A stretch of DNA of 64,000 nucleotides from NCBI RefSeq assembly GCF_029267515.1, contig NZ_JAJUIS010000001.1:186001-250000 (forward strand), written 5' to 3'. This DNA is from Seleniivibrio woodruffii. Lineage in GTDB: Bacteria; Chrysiogenota; Deferribacteres; Deferribacterales; Geovibrionaceae. Below are positions 56,040 through 64,000 of this stretch, piece after piece. The notes under the pieces are model-generated. The model searched no databases, was not told the origin of the DNA, and saw only the letters and a list, made by a program, of their open reading frames with translations. Both the position numbers and the translations under genes were made by a program. Position 1 is the first letter of the stretch. Each line of letters begins with the position of its first letter.

Positions 56040-57205
56040 TGAATCCGTATATTAAAAGTCTCATGGATTTCTTTGTTGAATCATCAGAATATTTCGCCGT
56101 GGGCGCAATAGCCTTTCTAAGCTATTTTATTATCAAAAAGGTGATGGTTCGCTATCTGCATAAACTATTTGAGAAAACCGAAAATAATTATGATGACATT
56201 CTTCTTGAATCCAACGTTTTCTCACAGCTCGCTTTTATAGCACCTGCACTGGTAATTATCTACTCTTCCGACATAATCAGCCTCCCCAAACACGTTACTC
56301 AGATTTTTTCAGCGTATATTGCTGCAAACATAACTATTTTCATAGTCAGGCTGCTCTCTGTACTTATAAAAATATATAATACGTTTGATATTTCAGCCCG
56401 CAGACCCATCAAAGGATACGTTCAGATGATTCAGGTGGTTGTGGGTTTCCTTGGCATAATCATCACTGTCTGCATGATCCTCGGTAAATCTCCTCTGGGT
56501 ATACTGAGCGGTCTTGGTGCAATGACCGCCGTTCTTATGTTAATTTTCAAAGATACGATAATGTCTTTCATTGCAGGTGTTCAGATAATGTTCAACGATT
56601 CCGTGCACAAAGGCGACTGGATAGAAATGCCTGCTTTCGGCGTTGATGGTGTTGTAACAGATATTGCTCTTTACACCATAAAAGTGGAAAACTTTGATAA
56701 AACCATCGTAACGGTCCCGACAAGCAAACTTATAGATAACTCATTTAAAAACTGGCGCGGAATGCAGGAATCCGGCGGACGGCGAATAAAACGCACAATC
56801 GTTATAGACCAGTCCAGCATCAGGTTCCTGAAATCTGATGATATAGAACGTCTCAGTTCTTTCGAAATTATTAAGGACTATCTGGCAAATAAACTGCAGG
56901 ATGACATAGATCCCACGGGAACTGATATTAACAGACGAAGGCTTACCAATATCGGTACTTTCAGAGCCTATGTTAAGCGCTATCTGGAAACCAATAGGAA
57001 TATCCACAAGGAAATGACCCTTATCGTGCGCCAGATGGCGCCCTCGCCCGACGGACTCCCCATTGAAATTTACGCTTTCGTATGTGATACTGACTGGAGT
57101 TTCTATGAGGACGTGCAGGCAGATATTTTCGACCATCTGACCGCTATAATTACTGAGTTTGATCTCAGGATTTATCAGCATATTTCTGATAAAATTAGAG
57201 TTTGA
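56039..57205 (+). CDS. MscS-family mechanosensitive ion channel
   Basis: 388 residues. Four or five N-terminal membrane helices end in the pore-lining helix (SPLGILSGLGAMTAVLMLIFKDTIMSFIAG), followed by the MscS beta domain (GDWIEMPAFGVDGVVTDIAL, TVPTSKLIDNSFKNW) and a long C-terminal cytosolic part. The shape is closest to the YbdG/MscM subgroup, which responds to mild osmotic stress. It is translationally coupled to the FliK-like gene, an unusual neighbour. Confidence 0.93.
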   Translation: MNPYIKSLMDFFVESSEYFAVGAIAFLSYFIIKKVMVRYLHKLFEKTENNYDDILLESNVFSQLAFIAPALVIIYSSDIISLPKHVTQIFSAYIAANITIFIVRLLSVLIKIYNTFDISARRPIKGYVQMIQVVVGFLGIIITVCMILGKSPLGILSGLGAMTAVLMLIFKDTIMSFIAGVQIMFNDSVHKGDWIEMPAFGVDGVVTDIALYTIKVENFDKTIVTVPTSKLIDNSFKNWRGMQESGGRRIKRTIVIDQSSIRFLKSDDIERLSSFEIIKDYLANKLQDDIDPTGTDINRRRLTNIGTFRAYVKRYLETNRNIHKEMTLIVRQMAPSPDGLPIEIYAFVCDTDWSFYEDVQADIFDHLTAIITEFDLRIYQHISDKIRV

Positions 57206-57258
57206 GTGTTCAGGACTCTGCTTTTCTTCCGATTTAGTTTATACATCCGGGGGTTTAT

Positions 57259-59025
57259 ATGTTTTTTACCAGCAAGTATAAAGTGACAATAGCCAATAAA
57301 AACATAGTTCTTGAGGTAAAGCACGGCTCAAATCTTTATAAGGTTCTGCGCGAACACGACCTTATCGAAAGGATGCTCTGTGACGGCAGCAGCCAGTGCG
57401 GAAAATGCAAAGTAAAGATAACCGGTCCCGATGTCAATAAACCTACAAAAAAAGAACGTCTTGTTCTTGCTGAAACAAGTCTGGACGCCGGCATCCGTCT
57501 CGCATGTCAATACTCAATCAAATCAGCCATAACTGTAGACACTCAGGAACCCACTAAACGCGAAAACGTTAATCCCGGCATAATCAGCATGAAAATTGTT
57601 AAAAAATCAGGTGAGGTTGAGGAGAACGAATTCAAGCCTTTCCTCAATTCAGATCTTTTTGTGAGCCAGAGCGAAACCTCTGCCACGGAGCCTGTAAAAG
57701 TTCCTGAAAACTATGAGCCGGAGCTTATAGTTGACGATTTAATTGATGAACCGCTCGACGAATATGTTCCTGAAGAACGTGTTTCACATGAAACATTTGC
57801 TTTCACACCACAACCCGAAAAAGTTGCAGCTCCCGTTGCCGAAGAAGCTCCTGAACAGTCCTCCAGGCAGGAGGATACTATAAAGATAATTTCCCATATA
57901 AACGGAAATCTTGTTCAGGATGATTCGTATTCCAACGACGGACTGCTGCTTATCCAGCTTCCTGACGGCATACAGTATTATCATTACAGTGCCGGAATTG
58001 GAAATATAGCTTCAAAAGGGATGATAAAGTCAAATGAGCGGCTTGAAACACTCCTTGAAAAACAGCTTGTTTCAGATTTCATTTACAACAACATAAACAT
58101 AAAAGATGTTGAGCGCGTAATCATAATGCTGGACGATTGTTATTTTGAAGGCAAAGAGCTCTTCAATCTTGTCATATACACGTCAATCCATATTGGGACT
58201 TTTCTCATAGAGGTACTCCAGCCAATACAGAACCACAGGGATATGGTGCGTTTCATGCGGTTTGTAAACCAAACACCCGGTAAGCGCCTGCTTATCCCGC
58301 TTGATTCCATGGAGAAGGCTTATTTCATGGACGAAGGCAACCTTTTTGAATTGGAATCCACTAACACAGGGTACGACGGGCTGCTCTCAATGAGCGAGTT
58401 TAACGGCAAAAACCCTGTGATAGGTCTAAGCGACGATCTTCTTGAAACAACTATTAAAGATAATTTTCATCAGCCGGATTCAATATCTTTTACAGTTTTT
58501 TTCCACACTGCGGTAATATTCATGAAAACCGGTCTCGCAGACAAACGTCTCCAACTTAGGGAACGTTCGGATGTTATGGATCTGATGCCCCTTGAGATTA
58601 CTGTTAAGCTCGGCAAACATGACGGACTCAAGCGTTTCAACATATACCGCAAGCAGGGATGCGACCTTTATATTGACCAGAACGCACTTAACAGTCTAAA
58701 CCGATTCCGCCTTTTTATAAGATCTGTGATAGGCTATGCGGAAAAACGCTTCAGCACCATAGACAACATAGTTTTTTATACACTGACAGACAGCGCCACA
58801 CTTGCAGACGACCTGCAGTCGTTGTCCGCGGTTCCGAAGAAGTATGAAAAACGTATAAAAACGTTCTCAGGTGATCCGTCAATATATGCTGTACAATTCT
58901 TTCAGGAGAAAGATATACAGGTATATTTCTCAAAAAGATTCGGCACCCACGAAGTTATTAACCTTGACGAGGATGCCGCGTTTATTGATATGCAGAAAGA
59001 GTGCGAGCAGAAGATTATTTCCTGA
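57259..59025 (+). CDS. [2Fe-2S] ferredoxin domain fused to a large unrecognised domain
   Basis: 588 residues. Residues 8-95 are a [2Fe-2S] ferredoxin-like domain with C41, C47, C50 and C83 (MLCDGSSQCGKCKV, LACQYSI), the spacing of the N-terminal domain of RACo-type and adrenodoxin-like ferredoxins. Residues 110-205 are an acidic/Pro-rich linker. Residues 205-588 form a folded domain matching nothing recognised. The ASKHA (DUF4445) domain that follows this ferredoxin in corrinoid-protein activators is not evident. A GGGGG Shine-Dalgarno precedes the ATG. It closes the plus-strand run and overlaps the opposing receiver gene by 11 bases. Cytosolic; function unknown. Confidence 0.82.
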   Translation: MFFTSKYKVTIANKNIVLEVKHGSNLYKVLREHDLIERMLCDGSSQCGKCKVKITGPDVNKPTKKERLVLAETSLDAGIRLACQYSIKSAITVDTQEPTKRENVNPGIISMKIVKKSGEVEENEFKPFLNSDLFVSQSETSATEPVKVPENYEPELIVDDLIDEPLDEYVPEERVSHETFAFTPQPEKVAAPVAEEAPEQSSRQEDTIKIISHINGNLVQDDSYSNDGLLLIQLPDGIQYYHYSAGIGNIASKGMIKSNERLETLLEKQLVSDFIYNNINIKDVERVIIMLDDCYFEGKELFNLVIYTSIHIGTFLIEVLQPIQNHRDMVRFMRFVNQTPGKRLLIPLDSMEKAYFMDEGNLFELESTNTGYDGLLSMSEFNGKNPVIGLSDDLLETTIKDNFHQPDSISFTVFFHTAVIFMKTGLADKRLQLRERSDVMDLMPLEITVKLGKHDGLKRFNIYRKQGCDLYIDQNALNSLNRFRLFIRSVIGYAEKRFSTIDNIVFYTLTDSATLADDLQSLSAVPKKYEKRIKTFSGDPSIYAVQFFQEKDIQVYFSKRFGTHEVINLDEDAAFIDMQKECEQKIIS

Positions 59026-59380
59026 AAAGCTCACTGATAGCCGCATCGAGGTCAGCGGCGCGAACAGGTTTGTTCAGATATATGCAGGCTCCAAGATTTT
59101 CGGAGTCCTTGAAGGATTTATACGAACCGAAAGCCGTTATCACTATCACTTTCGCAACGATCCCCCTTTCCTGCATCTTTTCCATAAACTCAAGCCCGTT
59201 GAGCTTGGGCATACGCAAGTCAGTCACAATTAGATCATAGCCGCCTTTCTCAGCCTTAAACAGTCCGTCCAGACCGTCCACAGCCATATCAACCTCATAA
59301 CCGCCCATTTTAAGTATCTCGGCATAACCGAGTCTGGTGTGTTCTTCGTCATCAACAACAAGAATTTTCAGATTTTCCAT
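59015..59380 (-). CDS. Stand-alone receiver-domain response regulator
   Basis: 121 residues, a single CheY-like domain: DD(E) at 10-12, phospho-acceptor D54 (LIVTDLRMPKLNG), T82 (IVITAFGS) and K104 (YLNKPV). No output domain. The ATG overlaps the stop of the tandem-Hfq gene (TAATG), so the two are made from one message. The sequence (VTDLRMPKLNGLEFM) is closer to NtrC-type receivers than to CheY at 43596. The cognate kinase is not adjacent; the orphan kinases at 13250 and 31151 are candidates. Confidence 0.93.
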   Translation of the reverse strand: MENLKILVVDDEEHTRLGYAEILKMGGYEVDMAVDGLDGLFKAEKGGYDLIVTDLRMPKLNGLEFMEKMQERGIVAKVIVITAFGSYKSFKDSENLGACIYLNKPVRAADLDAAISELFRK

Positions 59381-59904
59381 TATCTCTCGCCGTCATATTT
59401 AATAATTTCCCCTGTCTGATATATGGGGTATATGGTAGAAATCGTGTTTTTATATACGAGCTGCTGGCGACCTTCAAATGATGTCAGCAGAGTGTAGTTA
59501 TCGAAACCGATAAGGCTTCCGCGTATTTTAACTCCGTTAATCAGAAAGCTGACTATCGGAGAGCGGGATTTACGAACTTCGTTCAGAAAGATATCCTGCA
59601 TAGGCGGACGCGTGTGTTTTGGGTGTCTGCCCTGATGCGCGCTGTAATAGATTTTAGATATAAAGTCGATATCAACAACCGTCTTTGCAGCGGCAACTGT
59701 TGCAATGTCGTTTTTCGAAAGCAGAATCTTAATTTCAGCATCGTCCAGAAGGATATGGTATGGATCGAAATCCATCACTCTGCCTCTGAATCTTTCCTTG
59801 TTCTTCATTATAAACATGAGCGGTATCTTGCGCGTTCTTGCATTGTGCATAAACACAAATTCTATCTGCGCATGGAATGACGCTCCCGAAGCGGAATTAT
59901 CCAT
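59380..59904 (-). CDS. Tandem Hfq (double Sm-fold) protein
   Basis: 174 residues. The second half (about 102-160) is unmistakably Hfq: MQDIFLNEVRKSRSPIVSFL then INGVKIRGSLIGFDNYTLLT and LVYKNTISTIYP. It retains E. coli Q8, D9, R16, R19, G29, K31, G34 and K56; H57 is replaced by Asn. The first half (about 13-72) is a diverged second copy: ARTRKIPLMFIMKNKERFRG, VMDFDPYHILL and LLSKNDIATV. A basic/His-rich linker (HQGRHPKHTRPP) joins them. A GGGGAG Shine-Dalgarno supports the start. It is translationally coupled to a receiver gene. RNA binding as a pseudo-hexamer of three chains is inferred. Confidence 0.88.
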   Translation of the reverse strand: MDNSASGASFHAQIEFVFMHNARTRKIPLMFIMKNKERFRGRVMDFDPYHILLDDAEIKILLSKNDIATVAAAKTVVDIDFISKIYYSAHQGRHPKHTRPPMQDIFLNEVRKSRSPIVSFLINGVKIRGSLIGFDNYTLLTSFEGRQQLVYKNTISTIYPIYQTGEIIKYDGER

Positions 59905-60171
59905 GGAAACTCTCCCCTTTGATTGTATCTTAGCAGATTATAAATTGTTTATCCGTGTTTACAAGTTTTAATTTAATCCACATTGTTTATTTATGAAAAT
60001 TACGCCTTTTCTTTTAATGTTTATCCGGTTGAAAGTCACTGTCATGTTTTCAACATTTCTGTACAAGCAAAAATCCTTGACAAATTTGGCGTAAATCGCT
60101 TGTCAACAATTTCCAAATAGCTTATTATTACTACGACTAAATAAAAAAATATAAGAATAAGAGGAATGAGT
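59905..60171. other. Divergent intergenic region upstream of dnaN with DnaA-box-like sites
   Basis: This AT-rich gap between the tandem-Hfq gene and dnaN holds TAATCCACA (59974-59982; one mismatch to TTATCCACA). It also has two TGTTTATCCG sequences (near 59946 and 60018) and a TGTTTATTTATG (near 59984). An inverted repeat TTGACAA...TTGTCAA (60077-60106) precedes dnaN. The repeated TGTTTAT motif could be DnaA sites for dnaN control or part of an origin, but no dnaA gene is adjacent. The evidence is weak. Confidence 0.35.
60100..60128 (+). promoter_or_regulatory. Probable sigma-70 promoter of dnaN-recF-gyrB
   Basis: TTGTCA (60100-60105), a 17-base spacer and TATTAT (60123-60128), 44 bases before the dnaN ATG. 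The -35 box is within the right arm of the TTGACAA/TTGTCAA inverted repeat, a possible operator. Confidence 0.65.
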
Positions 60172-61277
60172 ATGCGTTTTAAGGCGGTTAAAGATGAAAT
60201 ATATCCTTTCATCCAATATGCTAACAACTTTACAAGCCCCAAAAACCTCAATACTATTCTGCAAAACATATATATAGAAGCAGAAGCGGACGGAGTTACA
60301 CTGCGCGCAACAGATATGCAGGTCGGTTTCTCCGGAAAACTTGACGTAAGCGTCGAAACCACCGGCATAGCTACTGTATCCGGCAAAAAACTTCTTGATA
60401 TCGTAAAAGAGATTCCAGACGGTTCTGTTATAGATTTCTTTTTCGACGGCTCAAAAATCAATATCAGTGCCGGAAGATCAAATTTCAAGCTCTCAACTAT
60501 AAGCCATGAAATTTTCCCGACAATGGCTGAAATAACTCCTGAGTACAGCCTCAAAATCAAAAGCGCTCTTCTTCTGGACCTTATAAAGAAAACCAGCTTC
60601 TGCATCTCTACAGACGCTTCAAAAATTGAATATACAGGTGCTCATCTTGCAGTTTACGGAAACAAGCTGGAAGTATCTGCAGCGGACTTCCAGAGAATAG
60701 CAACCAGCAGCATCACTTTTGACGATGAATACGCTAATGAATTCATCATCAATATACCCAGAAAAACTGTTATAGAACTTATTAAAATACTTGAACACGA
60801 TGAATATGTCGAAATTGACACAGACAGAAAGCAGATTATCTTCAAAATAGGAACGATACAGATTTATTCCAAGCTGATAGAAAAATACATTAAGAGTATT
60901 ACAAAACTGTTCTCCAATGAATTTCCTTTAGAGGCAAGACTCAAACGTTCCGAATTTCTCGATGTTATTAAACGTGTTTCAGCCATCACCAGCGAAATAA
61001 CTCACGGTGTGGTTCTGTCTTTCAAAGAAGACAGCCTCACTCTTTACAGCCTTGAAACTGAATACGGCGCAGGCAACGAAACGGTTGAAGACTATGAATA
61101 CAAAGGAAATCCCATTGATATAATTTTCAACTCAAAGCATATGGTCGAAATGATAAATAACATCGATACAGATTATTTTATCCTGAAAATGATTGCGGAT
61201 AGAAACCCTGCAGTCCTGCTTCCTGATACAGGAGAATATAAATATCTTGTGGTTCCTATTTCCATCAACAGGTTCTG

Positions 61278-61278
<1 letters not shown>
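60172..61278 (+). CDS. dnaN: DNA polymerase III sliding clamp (beta subunit)
   Basis: The ATG at 60172 (MRFKAVKDEIYPFIQ) is preferred to the one at 60166, because AGAGGA is then eight bases rather than two bases away. The 368-residue protein has three repeated clamp domains and ends VVPISINRF, close to the usual LMPMRL-type C-terminus. It tethers the polymerase to DNA. recF follows, sharing one base (TGATG). Confidence 0.97.

Positions 61279-64000
<2,722 letters not shown>

Overview
The window is a gene-dense, non-mobile chromosomal segment of a motile Gram-negative bacterium. Outer-membrane traits are a LapA/LapB pair, a lipoprotein and an OmpA-type protein. Other traits are the futalosine menaquinone route (MqnC), a CIRCE-controlled groESL operon, a polar-type flagellar regulator set (FlhF/FlhG/FliA), CheA with a fused receiver, and CheZ. 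This combination is most like a Deferribacterota member such as Geovibrio, Seleniivibrio or Denitrovibrio. That assignment is inference from gene content and order, not a database match. No tRNA, rRNA, CRISPR array, insertion sequence or prophage was seen.

Layout. 1-5.5 kb (minus strand): ppdK (cut by the left edge), glyS, leuD and leuC, with two small repeat elements between genes. 5.7-7.7 kb: an AT-richer accessory patch with a repeat-bearing lipoprotein, a secreted protein whose start is broken by a one-base homopolymer expansion, and an orphan 330-aa protein. 7.8-9.95 kb: CIRCE-groES-groEL-terminator. 9.9-14.8 kb: a LysE-type exporter, a CZB chemoreceptor, a diguanylate cyclase and a sensor kinase with a c-type heme motif. 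14.8-20.5 kb: HIT protein, lapA, lapB, mutS, a membrane protein and a metallo-beta-lactamase-fold hydrolase, tightly packed. 20.5-33.4 kb (minus strand): a CorC-like protein, glmS, glmU, an AMIN amidase, uvrA, a FapA/DUF342 protein, a GAF histidine kinase and mqnC.

33.5-59 kb (plus strand): a flagellar and chemotaxis supercluster. It runs fliR-flhB-[palindromic element]-flhA-flhF-flhG-x-fliA-cheB-fliM-fliN-cheY-cheZ-cheA. Three overlapping envelope genes follow. Next comes a PP2C phosphatase/STAS/STAS-HEAT partner-switching set, then cheR. Last are a run of little-known flagellar-associated genes (PilZ-like, a membrane-anchored HTH protein, FliK-like), an MscS channel, and a protein joining a [2Fe-2S] ferredoxin domain to an unrecognised domain.

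59-60 kb (minus strand): a translationally coupled pair encoding a tandem double-Hfq protein and a stand-alone CheY-like receiver, convergent with the flagellar cluster. 60-64 kb: dnaN-recF-gyrB (gyrB cut by the right edge), without dnaA next to it.

The most unusual items are the tandem Hfq/receiver pair, the ferredoxin-fusion protein, the STAS-HEAT partner-switching set inside the chemotaxis cluster, a perfect 28-bp palindrome in front of that set, and two genes with apparent single-base frameshifts just after their start codons.
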